Of a DNA stretch of 64,000 bases, positions 24,105 through 36,003 are shown one piece after another; positions within the stretch are counted from its first letter, which is position 1; each line of letters starts with the position of its first letter. Made by a program: the position numbers and the translations under genes. Origin of the DNA: Physcomitrium patens (taxonomy: Eukaryota > Streptophyta > Bryopsida > Funariales > Funariaceae); NCBI RefSeq assembly GCF_000002425.4, contig NC_037267.1, forward strand, positions 5,244,941-5,308,940. Direction: 5' to 3'. The notes beneath the pieces were generated by a model. It was not told where the DNA came from, ran no database searches, and saw nothing but the letters and a program-made list of their open reading frames with translations.

Positions 24105-24125
24105 GTAGGTGTACTCTTGTCAATT

Positions 24126-24690
24126 TGTCAAGGACAAGAACTCGATGAAAAAATTAATAATTCAGACAAGTGAGCCTTCACTCAAAGAAAGGTAACAAAA
24201 TATAAATAAATAAGTATGTATATTGAAAGAGAAACTGGAATGGCTATTGCCAAAAGACAAAGAAACTAGAGACCCTTGAAACTAGACTAGAAGCAAGAAA
24301 CAAGTTGACAAGAGTGAAGAAGCCTTTACTCTTATCTCTATATATACTATCTAACTAGGGGCTATGTGGCGACGTTCTATAGGACCTCCAATATGTGTTG
24401 ACTTTGTAGAACACATGCCTTGACTTACAAGGCAAGTTTTTCTATGTGTGGACCACATAGTTAGCTTGATCTTCAAGCTAACAACATGTGTGACACATGG
24501 CCAACTTGTTGACCACGTTTCTAATCCAAAAAGTCAATTAAAGACACCTATGAAGTCAAAGTAGTGTCTATGAAGCTTCTAAAAAGCTTCCATATTAAAT
24601 ACTATAGAATTAACTTACTTTTACCTACTTTTACTTACTTCTTCTTATTTGTATATGTAATTACTAGCTTACATGATTATGTCCATGACA
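24126..24690 (-). repeat. 5' LTR of element A
   Basis: Plus-strand ends are TGTCAAGGAC and GTCCATGACA, followed by the second ATAAG target duplication at 24,691-24,695. Confidence 0.95.
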
Positions 24691-24826
24691 ATAAGACATA
24701 AGTGTATTAGAAGTTGCGGATTACCCTCTTCTGAATTGATATTGTCTTTAGTATTTTCTTTGTTCTCAAGTCCTCTCTTTTATTTGTCTTGAGCAATATT
24801 AGACATCTTTTTTTCTAAGTGTTATT

Positions 24827-25764
24827 ATAACAGAACTTGTTGAAATGAAGAGTGCAATGGCATGAATATAAGAGCAATTGAGGGAGTTAATACTTACGAT
24901 GCATCAACTTAATTTATCACCACAAGGAACAACAAGATTGGCAGGAAGTGAAGATATTGAAATGATTGAAGCAACTTCAACATGTGTACCAAATCATGTT
25001 CCTTCTCTTATGGTGAAATACCCTTCTAGTATTAGAAAACCTAGAATTACCCTATCTGAGAAGTTTAATAGCACTAGATCGAAATTTAGAAGATTTATCA
25101 ATTAAGTACAACTTGTGATTGAACTTCAACCTCAAAGCTATGCAACTCTAGGATCGCAAGTTAGATTCATTGATATGCTTCTTTCAGTTTCAGCATTATC
25201 ATGGTTTTCATCTTTTTTTGAATGACAAGATCCAATATTATATAATCTAGAGGTTTTTTTCATAGAGTTTCGATCCATATATGGAGAACATGATGCAATT
25301 CATGTTGCAACCAACAAGATCCGTATTTTACGACATGACAATCGATCAGTAATGTTGTACGCTTCACAATTTTGACAACTTACAAGTGATATCATGTGGG
25401 ATGATGTTGGACTTGTTATCCAATTTCTCTATGGATTATAATATGAGGTAAAAAAATTAATGCTCAACTTACCTGATCCTCAAACATTGAATAAAGCAAT
25501 TGACTTTGCTGTGAAGTGCGATAATTATCTTTTTGAATTCTAATCTAAGAACCGTACAAGTGGACCTCAACATTACTATAATTCAATGGCATTACCAACA
25601 TCTCTTCAACAAATACATTCGAAAGTAGAGGATATACAAATTGATGCAGTACATTTCAAACTTCTTATTGAGCAAGAAAAGACTTGTTGTTGTTAGGAAG
25701 GATTGTGCTTATATTGTAGAGAATCTAAGTACACTGCTCAACATTGCCCAAAGAAGCAATACTA
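24827..25764 (+). pseudogene. gag: Gag of element B, first part
   Basis: Aligns with the Gag of element A, but the start codon has become ATA (24,827-24,829) and two stops follow within 20 codons (CAA codons changed to TGA and TAA). A 75-codon open part is at 24,878-25,105. The zinc-knuckle region (LCLYCRESK) is still visible at about 25,705. The frame is cut at 25,764 by the solo LTR and resumes at 27,032. Confidence 0.85.
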
Positions 25765-27031
25765 TGGTACTGTAAATACTTACAGTATGTAAAAATTAGT
25801 TAAAACATATTATATGTTGATAAATCTAGATGTGTGTTAGAGTGGTTAGTAGATTAAATTAAATGGAGTTGGTATAAGAAACTATACTTTGTTTCTTTAC
25901 TTCTTTTGATTTTGACATTAATATATATATATATATATATATATAGGACCTAAATGTTTAGTATGAAGCCTTGGGAGAAGGTGGAAACCTAAGGATAAAA
26001 ATCTAAACTAGTAGGAGGCTAATTGGAAGAGATGAAAGCAAGGCATGGTCGGATGAAGGCAAGGAATGGGGAACTTCATTCCTATTGGTCGAATACCATG
26101 CCCAATGGACTTCAAGGAGGCTGCCCGAGGCCTTATTAGGAATTAGTGTTCCTCTTTCGAAGGCATTCAGAAATTACAAGCTAGGGTTATAAAGTTTAGG
26201 GTTTGGATTACAATTTGTGTGCAAAAATTAAAGGATTTGGAGTTAGGGTGAAAAAGTTATAACCGTTTGAAGTTAAGGTGTTTATTTAAGACAAACTGTT
26301 ACTCTTTTGAGAGTACGAGGAGTTTTACAGCAGCTTTTGAGGATCGGAAGGTGCGATTGGAACGGCAATTTCAAGGTCTATATTTTTTACAAAAGAATTA
26401 TTACTTTTGGAGTTCATATGAAGGAGTTGTAAGGAGTTGAAGGCGGCGCTTCCAAATCAAAGGCAGTAAGTAAGCGGTTTAATTTGTAGTAATGGTTGGA
26501 GCCATAACTTGAGTATTTGGATGAATTTTTGGCTCAAACTTTTGGAAAATGTAAATTTTTGTGTTAAAAAGCTATACATACAAATTTCGTCGCATTTAAG
26601 CTTATATTTTGTGAGATATGAATAAAATTGTACGTGGATGTATAAAGACAAGGATTTGAAGTGATTTTTAGGATTTTCAAGATATCTCAAGATCTGCAAT
26701 GAATTTGCAGTTGAAATTTGTTGTAGAAGTTAATAAGAATACATCAGTACCTCATGTAAAATTTGAGTTTGTTTGGATGGTCGGATTAGGAGATATGAGG
26801 TGTTGAAGTTCGGAAAAATCTCCACATAAGAATAAACAAGGTTTTAGAAGATTTTATCATATTTTGGAAGTTGTGGGTTACTTGAGGATTGTGTATTTGG
26901 TGTAATTACTCAAAAAGAAAAAATTATATATAAACTTAGGGCTTTCCTTATTTTCAAGCTTGATTGAATAATTAGTGACAGCCAGAAGCCAGCATTTTTT
27001 TGAGGCAAACTCTTTCTACCCCGACAATGCA
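25765..27031 (+). mobile_element. Solo LTR of an unrelated element, inserted in B gag
   Basis: A 1,267-bp insertion that starts TGGTACTGTAAATAC and ends CGACAATGCA, flanked by ACTA(T) on both sides (25,761-25,765 and 27,032-27,036). Removing it rejoins the B Gag frame in line with element A. It contains an AT microsatellite (25,919-25,944) and a TATA-like TTATATATAAAC near 26,925, so it probably reads on the plus strand. No coding content. It does not resemble the family I or II LTRs. Confidence 0.8.
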
Positions 27032-30000
27032 ACTATAAAATGAAGAGTACAATGATCGAAAAAAATAGCATGTCCAAAAACGAATTTGTCCAACTACGAT
27101 AGGGACCATGTGGTTGGAACCTTGTACAATGCCTAGTGAAGGTCTTATTCTCTCTTTAGAATCTTGTTCATGTTTTATAATAAGTTTTATTTTAATACCT
27201 AAACATTATAAAGCCTCTGCCTTGCTAGATTCAAGAGTCTCAACATGTTTCATAGTTGAAGAATTTGCTAAAAGACATAATATTCTTTTAGTAAAGAAAA
27301 CTAAATCTGTTCATGTAGAAGTCATAGATGGTTGTCTGTTGTCTTTAGGAGGTGTTACTCATAAAACCCTTCTTATAAAAGTAGTAACTAATGGTCATAG
27401 TAGCTTGTAATATTTAATATCATTAGATCTTCCTCTAATCCATTCATTTTAGATTTATTATGGCTAGAAAAATATAACCCTAAAATATATTGGACTTCTC
27501 GTAGTCTTGACTTTTTTGAAAGTATAACTAAGAGCATAGTTAATCAAGTAGAAATTCATAAGTCTAATACAATTAAATCTGTATTTGTAGGAGCAAGAGC
27601 TTTCTTGCATGCTGCAAAAGAAGGATCACCTTGTGTCATTTATGCCACACCTGTTTCTACTGGTGGAAAGACTTCAAGTGGCATTCCAAGCCAATATCAA
27701 GATTTTCAAGATGTATTTGAAAAAAAAAATGCGGATACTCTTCCGAAACATCATTTCTATAAGAACTCAATTGACCTTCAAGAAGGAGCACAACTACCAT
27801 TTGGACCAATCTACAATTTATCACAAAATGAGTTGGTTGAATTCAAGGAGTGTATTGAAGAGAATCTAGTGAAGAACTTCATACGCCATTTCAAATCTCC
27901 AGCAGGAGCTCCAATTTTATTTGTAAAGAAAAAAAATGGATCATTGCGGATGTGTCTCTATTATCGACGACTCAACAAAATCACCATCAAGAAGAAGTAC
28001 TGGCTACCTTTGATATCTGGACTCCTTGATTAGTTGAATAAAGCTAAGATCTTTACAAAAATAGATCTACAAAGAGCATACAATTTGGTATGCATCAAAG
28101 AAGGAGATGAATGGAAGACTGCGTTTCGAACAAGGTATGGACATTTCGAATAAAATATCATGTCTTTTGCACTTAATAATGCACCAACACCATTCCAACA
28201 TCTAATCAATGATGTCTTTCGGGAATTTTTAGATGATTTTGTTGTTTGTTACCTAGACAACATCTTAATTTATTTTAAGAATATAGAAGAATATGAACTT
28301 CATGTTCATTGTATGTTACAAAAACTTAGAGATGTAGGACTCTATACTAAGATAGAAAAGTGTGTATTTCACACTACTCAAGTCGACTTCTTAGGATACA
28401 TCATTTCAAATGATGGACTTATAATGGATCCTAAAAAAGTTCAAACTATTATGAATTGAAAGATCCCAAAAATGGTAAGAGATGTCTAATGCTTTTTGAG
28501 ATTTGCCAACTACTATCAGAACTTCATCAAAGACTTCTGTTAAGTGCAGCTCCACTTATATGTTTGACTTGTAAAGACAAACTTCAATGGAATCAAGAAG
28601 TGGAAGTAACATTTGAAGCTTTGAAGACAGCCTTTATTTTTGTACCAATCTTATACTGCATCAATTTTTTTAAGCCATTTTCTATGGAAACAGATGCATC
28701 AATCTTTGCTTTGGATGTCGTATTGATAAAAATGGGAATATATGATAAACTTCATCCAATAGCTTTTCATTCCAAAAAATTTTCAGCAACCATAATCAAC
28801 TATGAGATCCACGACAAAGAACTTCTTGCAATTATGGATTTGTTTCAAGAATGGTGCCATTATCTAGAAGGTACTTCAAGCCTAGTCATTATGTATATGG
28901 ATCACAAAAACCTTGAATATTTTATGTCAACACGTATTTTAAATTGTTGCTAAGCCCGTTGGAGTATGTCTTTATTATGATTCGAATTTAAGATCACTTA
29001 TTGACTAAGAAAACAACAAAGTTTGTCAGATGCACTCTCTAGATGATCTTACCTTGCACCAAAGAAAAGAGATGTTGTTTTTGATCAACAATGGATAATT
29101 CTCTTGAAGCTAGAGCATCTTCATCTATAAGCAATGAAATCAACACTAATCGTTGATTCAACTTTCATTAAGCAAGTTCACTCAAGTATGTCTTCTGATC
29201 CTCTTATTTGTGATATTAAGAGAAATCGTTCAAAGTCTCATTATACTTCCAAGTTTGAATTCAAGAACAATCTACTATATTTTGAGGAACGCCTATAGGT
29301 TCCAAAAGATAAAGCTTGATTATGTGTTCTTCAAGTTTCTCATGACTTTCCAGCAGCATGATATTTTGGATACAAAAAAACTTTGGAATTATTATCTAGG
29401 GACTTTTGGTGGCCCCAAATGTGAAAAGAAATTAAAGATTTTGTACAATCTTATGATATTTGCTCAAGATCAAAAACTCCTCATCATCGACCTTACGGAC
29501 TTCTTATGCCATTATCCATTCCAAAACAACCATGGTCTTATGTTTCTATGGATTTCATCATGGATCTTCCAATCTCAAGTTCTTGTGACTCTATTCATGA
29601 TAATACATCATTTTACTAAGATGGCACATTTTATACCATATACAAAATCCATCATAGATAAAGAAATATCTAAGCTCTTTCTTGACAATATCTATCGCTA
29701 TCATGGATTATCCAAGGATATTATATTAGATAAGAGAACTTAGTTTGTATCAAGATTTTGGTGGACTCTTTTTAAGATTCAAAAAGTGGATATCAAAATT
29801 ATCTTCAGTATTCCATCCTAAAATTGATGGACAAATGGAGCGTATTAATCATGTTTTCGAGTAGTATTTAATATGTACCATCAACTACTAACAAGAGGAT
29901 TTGACAACTCTTTTGTTATTAACAAAGTTTGTTTACAATAACACGGTACATTCTTCTACAAAACAAACACCTTTCTTTGTTAATTATGGTTATCATCCAC

Positions 30001-30593
30001 GACTTGATACTTTTGACTTTTCAAAAGCTAATAATCTTATAGCAGAAGATTTGGCAAATTATTTATGAGAGCTACATGCAACAATAAAGGTGCAGTTAAA
30101 ACAAGCTCAAAAACAATAAAACATCAATATAAATGTCTATCAAAAGGAACAACCACCATTCCACACGAGTGATAAGGTATGGTTACTTTGTTGCAATATC
30201 ATGACCACTACTCTTTTTGACAAGTTGGACTATCAAAGGCTTGGACCATTTCCTATTTTTGCACAAATTAATCCAGTTGCATGTCATTTATACCTACCGG
30301 AGTCAATGAAAATCTATCTAGTATTCCATATGTCTCTTCTTGAACCATACAAGATAGTAGACATACCAAGAAGAAGATAAGCTCTACCTCCTCCTACAGA
30401 AGTAAACAATAATAAAGAGTTCAAAGTGAAATAAGTCATAGATTTAAGGCGGCGTCAAAATAAATTAAAATATCTTGTCTATTAGCATGGATATGATATT
30501 AATAAATGTACATGGGAGCTAGTAAAGAATCTTACAAATACAGCAAAGAAGATAGATGCTTTTCATCTACAACACCCATCAAAATTAAGATGA
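27032..30593 (+). pseudogene. pol: End of Gag and Pol of element B, decayed
   Basis: Gag resumes and ends at TAG 27,100-27,102. Pol follows in the -1 frame: protease (ALLDSRVS at about 27,220, where the usual DSGAS glycine reads arginine), RT (27,605-28,033 and 28,160-28,459, YLDD changed to YLDN), RNase H (to about 28,953), integrase (about 29,150-29,950, in several frames) and a chromodomain remnant before the stop at 30,591-30,593. More than a dozen stops or shifts separate these parts. The copy is clearly older than A, in agreement with the nesting. Confidence 0.85.
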
Positions 30594-30687
30594 AAACCTT
30601 TCTTATAAAAGAAACAAGATCTAGGGAAGATAACATTCTACTTTCAATCCTTGTTTGTAGCTTCTTTGTAGTTGTGACGCTAAGGAG

Positions 30688-31110
30688 ATGGAGAACCAAC
30701 AACTAGTGGATTTGACTGAAGAGCCTTTGTTTGCTGACTTGTCGGATGAGACATTTCAATTGTCACAACCTTTAAGACGATATAATCAACATGAAGATCT
30801 TGAAGAACGACATGTTTTTCTTCAAATAGATGGTGAAATACAATGAGTTTGGTATCATGACTTTGGAAGAGACTCCCGATGTTTGGTAATTTTATTAGAG
30901 GTAGAAACAACTCTTGACGGTATTTCAAATGTTTTATTTGAAAGAAGTTATGATGGCTTCAACAATGATCAAATAACTGGGTGGTCTTCCGGCCCTGGTA
31001 TGGAATACTATCGATGGCTGAGAGGCCCTATCAATCATCTTCAAAGAGAATAAAAATCAGAATATGTGGCAAATACAATTCGTCGCATCATAGATTTTTT
31101 CAACATATGA
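30688..31110 (+). pseudogene. ORF3 of element B: same unknown protein as in A
   Basis: From ATG 30,688 to TGA 31,110 is 423 bp, a whole number of codons (140 aa plus stop), so the full ancestral length is kept without indels. Two internal stops (TGA where A has CGC; TAA where A has CAA) are transitions or near-transitions. The N-terminus starts MENQQLVDLTEEP. The core reads GMEYYRWL-R-GPINHL. It starts about 95 bp after the Pol stop and ends 28 bp before the polypurine tract. No domain recognised. Confidence 0.75.
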
Positions 31111-31137
31111 TGATCGCTCCTCATGGAATTTATTCTT

Positions 31138-31150
31138 AAAAGGGAGATAA
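31138..31150 (+). promoter_or_regulatory. Polypurine tract of element B
   Basis: AAAAGGGAGATAA directly before the 3' LTR. Confidence 0.8.
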
Positions 31151-31708
31151 TGTTATGGACATATGCATATGAGCTAATAATTATATATGTAAATAAGTAG
31201 AAGTAAGTAAAAGTAGATAAAAGTAAGTTAATTCTATAATATTTGTTATGAAAGCTTCCTAGAGGCTTTATAGATGCTGCTTTGACTTTATAGGTATCTT
31301 TAGTTGACTTTTTGGATTAAAAACGTGGTTAACAAGTTGGCCATGTACCAATCATGTTGTTAGCTTGAAGACCAAGCTAACCATGTGGCCCACACATAGA
31401 AAAACTTGCCTTGTAAGTCAAGGCATGTATCCTACAAAGTCAAGACATATTGAAGGTCCTATAGAACATCACCACATAGCCTCTGGTTAGATAATATATA
31501 TAGAGACAAGAATAAAGCCCTCTTCACTCTTGTCAACTCTTTTCTTGTTTCTAGTCTAGTTTCAAGGGTCTCAAGTTTTCTTGTCTTTTGGCAATAGCCA
31601 TTCCAATTTCTTTCTTAATATACATATTGAGTTATATCTATTTTGTCATTTTTCTTTGAAAAAAGTCTCACTTGTTTATTTTTTTTTATCAAGTTCTTGT
31701 CCTTGATA
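31151..31708 (+). repeat. 3' LTR of element B
   Basis: Begins TGTTATGGACATATGC and ends GTCCTTGATA, 558 bp, equal in length to the left LTR. The last bases have decayed from TTGACA. Confidence 0.9.
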
Positions 31709-31890
31709 ATTTTATAAAATTTTGCCATATAGCTTTTAGTTAGATAGTATATATAGAGGCAAGAATGAAGCCTTTTTTTTATTCTTGTCAAGATCTTTCT
31801 AGTTTGTATTCTTGTTTTTAGATTTTTTAGTCTTCTTTTCTTTGGTAGTATCTATTCTAATTTAATATCATATCATCTTTGAGTGATTTT
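31709..31890 (+). mobile_element. Old family I LTR fragment (C), right part
   Basis: Continues the LTR begun at 17,355. It matches the second half of the family I LTR (GCCATATAGCTTTTAGTTAGATAGTATATATAGAGGC versus GCC.CATAGCCTCTGGTTAGATAATATATATAGAGAC in element B, given here as short aligned parts). The end is blurred by decay. Confidence 0.65.
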
Positions 31891-32896
31891 CTAGCCTTTT
31901 TGAATGATACAATAGTAAATTGACCTTTTAATTCTTTGAGATTCACATCCTTAATACTAAGACATTAAAATTGAATAAAAAATTGTATTTAGTTGATAAG
32001 TCTTTAAAACTTAGATCTTGTACTATTTAACTCCTTTAAAAGAACAAATTTTTTTTACTAGTACTTTTGAATGAATTTTTAAAGATGGTGCACTTGTTGA
32101 AGAAACTCTTGCTTTTTGTATGTCTTCATGGTTAATTATACTTGATGCTGATTGAAGTTGTATTCAAAGTTAATGCAAAGTAAGTATTAAATCTCTCATT
32201 TGTCCTTATATCTATACTATGGCATTTTGAATGACTTTAATTTGTCATATTTATAAAGACTTGAGAATTTCTACACCAAAAAGGGAAAAAAAAAGAAAGT
32301 AATATTAGAAAAAAAATATCAATATAGAGGAGCATAATTTATAATCTCTAGAATACTTGATGTATTTAAGCATAAAAGTATAAGACAATTTTTGTAAAAG
32401 AAGGTCAAACTTTGATATTGTTAATGTTAGTCTTATTAAACCATAAAAGACATGAATCTAAAAAAAACTTAAAAGACAATACAATGATGTAATATTAAAA
32501 AAGAAAAAAAATAAAAATAAAATATATGAATATAAGATAGAAAATAATTAAAATAAATATTATCAGATAAAAAAAGACTAATGTTTTTTTTAAAAAAAAT
32601 TGAAATATAAAAATGACATTGATAAGATTGAAGAAGGCCTTAGTCATGCTTCTATTTATACTAACTATTAGAAAGACCTTGTAGAAGCTTTTTCAGGACC
32701 ATGAGACTTGTGGCCAAAATATCAAGTTGTAGATTGCTTCTAACATAGCTTTCACAAAGAAAAGTTAAGAAAAAAGACATGTACAAAATTATATTGACTA
32801 GTACTACCTAATAGAAACTGAAACAAAAAAGAATTAGATTGAATTCAATTACCATCATTTTTTGAAAAATTGAAATAGAATTGTTAGTAATATGGA

Positions 32897-32933
<37 letters not shown>

Positions 32934-34640
32934 TAATATGTCAATTTTTGGCTATCCATACAGTTTAAAAGAACATCAAGTTTCTTGTGATTTTCTTTTT
33001 TTTTTTTTTTTTTTTTCTTTTTTTTCCTTTTTTTAAAAATAGAGAAGTGAAACTTACTTTGAATAGTCTTGATGTAGATCTCTTCTAGAACTAGATCCAT
33101 ATAAGGCCATTGTTATTGAGATGGCAAATTTTTTGTATGAGCCTCCTTTACTTGCACCAAATTATGATAATATAAATATTTTTTGAAGGGGTGGCTGTTG
33201 TAAAGCTGCTCAAAATAATCTAGACGGTAGAATCTTATCAAGTATGATGTATTGCACCTTGGATTTTGGATGTTGAAGTCAATATTTAGAGCATGTTGGA
33301 AGAAGCAGGTTCAATTTCCCAGCCCTATGTGGAGAAGGGTACGGTCTTGTTTGATTGAAAAATGGTGTTAATCTATTGGAGCTGTGGTTCAAAAAATACC
33401 CAACTCATTTACTTTAATAGTTCCCTACTTTAATTTTGAAAAACCATCAGTCAAGGACAATTCTTCATTTTACATCTGATGTCATGTATGCTTTAACTTA
33501 AATATACATATAAATTATAAATTATATACAAAATTTACACATACATGACATCAGATGTAAATTTTTTTATTTTCTTACCAATATTATTTGAGTGCTTAAT
33601 TTCTTGTGTCAATAATACTAGACTAGCTTCCATCCTCTATCTATGTCAATACAGACACAAAATTATAGAACAGTGGTTCTAATATTTACTGCAACATGTT
33701 GAGTGTACCACCCAAATTTTATGAGCTTCTTATTTTTATTTTTTAAAAAATCGAATTCTAGCCAGCCCCTTTGCATCAGGCAAAGATCTTTAGAGCATAA
33801 TCCTTGTGGGGAAATAGACACTCAGCATTAAATTGCATTGTTCATATCTAGAACAAACATAATGCCTCAAGTTGTGCGTAATGAAGTAAGCATCTGAAGC
33901 TGGATTTTGGTTTCATGAACATTGATGCATGTGCAATTAAAAAATTTCAACAAGAAGAACCTGTAAAATGAAGCTAAGGGCAATAAGAGAAACTTATACA
34001 ATCAATCCAAGTAAAGAGATTAATATGGCTGAGTTGTTCTAAAACGAAAGTGAGTATGCCTTCTAATCTGCAAATGTTTTTTTTCTACCCTCTCAATCAT
34101 CTTAACACAATTTCACAGCACTTACCTCTAATTAGAAATTTAATATAACTCCAAATGGAATCAATGGATGTATTTTCCTAATTAGGGTTTGAGCATAGAG
34201 GTGCCAAATTATTGCCAAGTCCACTGCATTATTTCAATCATCTCCAATTGCCAAACCATATGATTGGAATCCACACTCTAACAATCAGTGCAGAAGGTGA
34301 AAGGTTGAATCATGGACTAAAGACTTAGCAATTTGTGCTGTATCACTGTGACCCACACTATATCACTGTATCACTATAATGCTGACCTATATTCAAGAAA
34401 AACACAGAGTTCCAGCTATTTGTTTATCAATCGTGTGCTCATGTGTTGTTTTCATGGTAAGTGTCAGGCATGTATGAAAGGTAAAGCATAAAGTTATCAT
34501 GCACTTCAGTTTAATAATGGTGATAACACATTGGTTACAAGTTTTATTGCCCAACCTTTCACTAATCACCATTAAAAATCAAAGTTTAAGTCACAACTAT
34601 TGCATTGTTTTGTAGAAGGGGTTTCTGTCTCCATCATGGG
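31891..34640. other. AT-rich intergenic DNA
   Basis: No gene recognised. It contains an (AT)n tract at 32,903-32,931, a T-rich tract at 32,995-33,033 and a hairpin-forming inverted repeat at 33,469-33,561. Sequence at 32.6-32.8 kb loosely resembles LTR material but cannot be assigned. From about 33.9 kb composition becomes less AT-rich towards the gene island. Confidence 0.5.
33469..33561. repeat. Perfect 22-bp inverted repeat, 49-bp loop
   Basis: The left arm 33,469-33,490 (starting TTTACATCTGATG) and the right arm 33,540-33,561 (ending CATCAGATGTAAA) are exact reverse complements. The loop is AT-rich. It may be a short MITE or a hairpin RNA locus. Confidence 0.85.
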
Positions 34641-35330
34641 AGTTTAAAAAGAGGATGCTGAATCACGGCCATTTGGTACACGTCACCTTTGCAAATACCA
34701 CGACCGGTTAATCCGGTGCCCGGTTCGTGGATGAACCAGGTGGTCCCCGTCCTACAGTGAAGTGCACACTCCCCCATAGCCTCGGGAGCTTTATTCCCCT
34801 CATTTCTGGAGATTCAGCCACCGATGCATTCGCCTTTCTGAGGATATGAGAGATTCTGTCGCGAGTAGAACGATGACTGGTTGCCGGGGATTGTACCGGG
34901 CCCGAGTTCGTCAGAAATTCACTTAGTTAGAGCTCAAGTTGGGCACTCTGCGTCACTCTTTCGAATCACACGCTTTACGAGTGCTTGATTCGAAGTTTCC
35001 GAATTTCTAGCATAAATTTTGGAAGGGGATTTTCTACGAGGAAGTGCTCTCAGGTTCGAGGATCACGAGTATTACTTTGGTGAAGGATTTCCTACATCGT
35101 TTTATATGCTTTCACAGGCGAATCGAACAACAATTGAAATTTGAGAGGGGAATTCTTTGAAAAACATGTGTCATGTGAAATTTGAGAGTGATTGTACCAT
35201 TTAAAATTTGACATTTCTTTCGTTGCTCTTAAAGCCACTTTTTCTTCAAAGTGCCAGATGTAAAATACGAGAAGAGGTTGATGTGCTTTCATAAGACTTT
35301 CTGTTTGTATTCAACTCCTGGTAGAAAAGT
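34641..35330. other. Start of GC-rich gene island, no gene recognised
   Basis: Base composition rises sharply near 34,650. No long ORF or recognised motif. It may be promoter or leader DNA for an unrecognised transcript or for PDK further right. Confidence 0.35.
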
Positions 35331-35333
35331 AAG

Positions 35334-35680
35334 TTGACGTATTTCCAGAGAGTCAAGAGTTTTAATTTTTTTTGTTTATTGATTTTTATGTTTTGCACTC
35401 CAAGATTGCAAGAACGGCGATGTACATTGGAACCTTGGCTCCGCAAATTCTACATGAAAACGGTGGCAGATCATTTTCCAAGTATTATGGCATCGTGTCC
35501 CCTGGAGAAGCAAGTCGAGGTCGTAAGAATTCTCTATGCACAGTGGAAAGTCAATCAACTGGTCCGAAAGATTCTTCGGTATTTTCTTACCTGAAGGCTG
35601 TAATGAAATTGAACCTCATCTTCAAAAGCTCGAGATTCTTAATTTACACAGAACCTTATCCAGTACAAACGGTGGACTAG
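35334..35680 (+). other. Two overlapping short ORFs, possible exon
   Basis: Two plus-strand frames are open here (86 and 102 codons). One contains a segment rich in hydrophobic and basic residues (EKQVEVVRILYAQWKVNQLV) that looks protein-like. A T-rich tract ending in CACTCCAAG at about 35,404 could be a splice acceptor. I do not recognise a family and cannot decide which frame, if either, is used. Confidence 0.25.
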
Positions 35681-35808
35681 CATGGTAGTCGAATACGGCA
35701 CCTCCATGATTATCTGTTCCGCAGTCATGCATACTAATCCCTACGATGATTTATACGATGATTTATCCCTACCGTTCTATTTTAGACTCCGATGTTTAGA
35801 TTTCAGTC

Positions 35809-36003
35809 TTATGAAGCTTCTTTAACTAATGAACGAATATTGTAACGGCGAGCTTTCACTTCATCTGCAATTATCGCCGTTGTTGCCAAACGAACGCCCA
35901 AACTCGTTAGTAAAGAAGCAACTACCCTAGTCGCTTGGTTCTTCACTTCCAACGGGAAGTTGTTCGTCGTGAGACGCCAACGATTGCATGTCCTCCGGGT
36001 CAT
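35809..36003 (-). CDS. Small ORF with ALBA-like sequence
   Basis: A 64-codon minus-strand frame starting MTRRTCNRWRLTT. It aligns by eye with plant ALBA (nucleic-acid-binding) proteins: NR at the start of the domain, a PL pair, then SLG followed by ATT and IADEVKAR, where ALBA proteins have SALG, ATVVT and AEILKNN. About six residues are missing in the middle. ALBA domains are about 90 aa, so this would be a truncated or fragmentary copy, or one exon. The match is from memory and is weak. Confidence 0.3.
   Translation of the reverse strand: MTRRTCNRWRLTTNNFPLEVKNQATRVVASLLTSLGVRLATTAIIADEVKARRYNIRSLVKEAS

Larger units (their letters stand above)
18284..24690 (-). mobile_element. Ty3/gypsy chromodomain retrotransposon A (family I), complete
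   Basis: A complete 6.4-kb element on the minus strand with two LTRs (562 and 565 bp, roughly 27 substitutions between them by eye), a 5-bp target duplication ATAAG, primer-binding site, polypurine tract, an intact Gag frame, a Pol frame with several stops and a small ORF3 between Pol and the 3' LTR. The chromodomain places it among chromoviruses, which often insert in heterochromatin. It lies inside the leader of element B, a member of the same family in the opposite orientation. It is younger than B and, by LTR divergence, probably younger than E. Confidence 0.95.
17647..31708 (+). mobile_element. Ty3/gypsy chromodomain retrotransposon B (family I), nested
   Basis: Element B reads on the plus strand: 5' LTR, Gag, protease, RT, RNase H, integrase, chromodomain, ORF3, polypurine tract, 3' LTR. 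Its two LTRs are 558 bp each. It is interrupted by element A (18,284-24,690, plus a 5-bp target duplication) and by a solo LTR (25,765-27,031). Removing both leaves about 6.38 kb, nearly the 6.4 kb of element A, which supports the reconstruction. All reading frames contain many stops. The outer target duplication is not intact (GTACT on the left, ATTTT on the right). It interrupts the older LTR C. Confidence 0.9.

Noticed and set aside
33001..33030. Possible CRISPR or satellite arrays among the simple repeats
   Set aside because: All are mono- or dinucleotide tracts; no spaced direct repeats are present and the DNA is eukaryotic.
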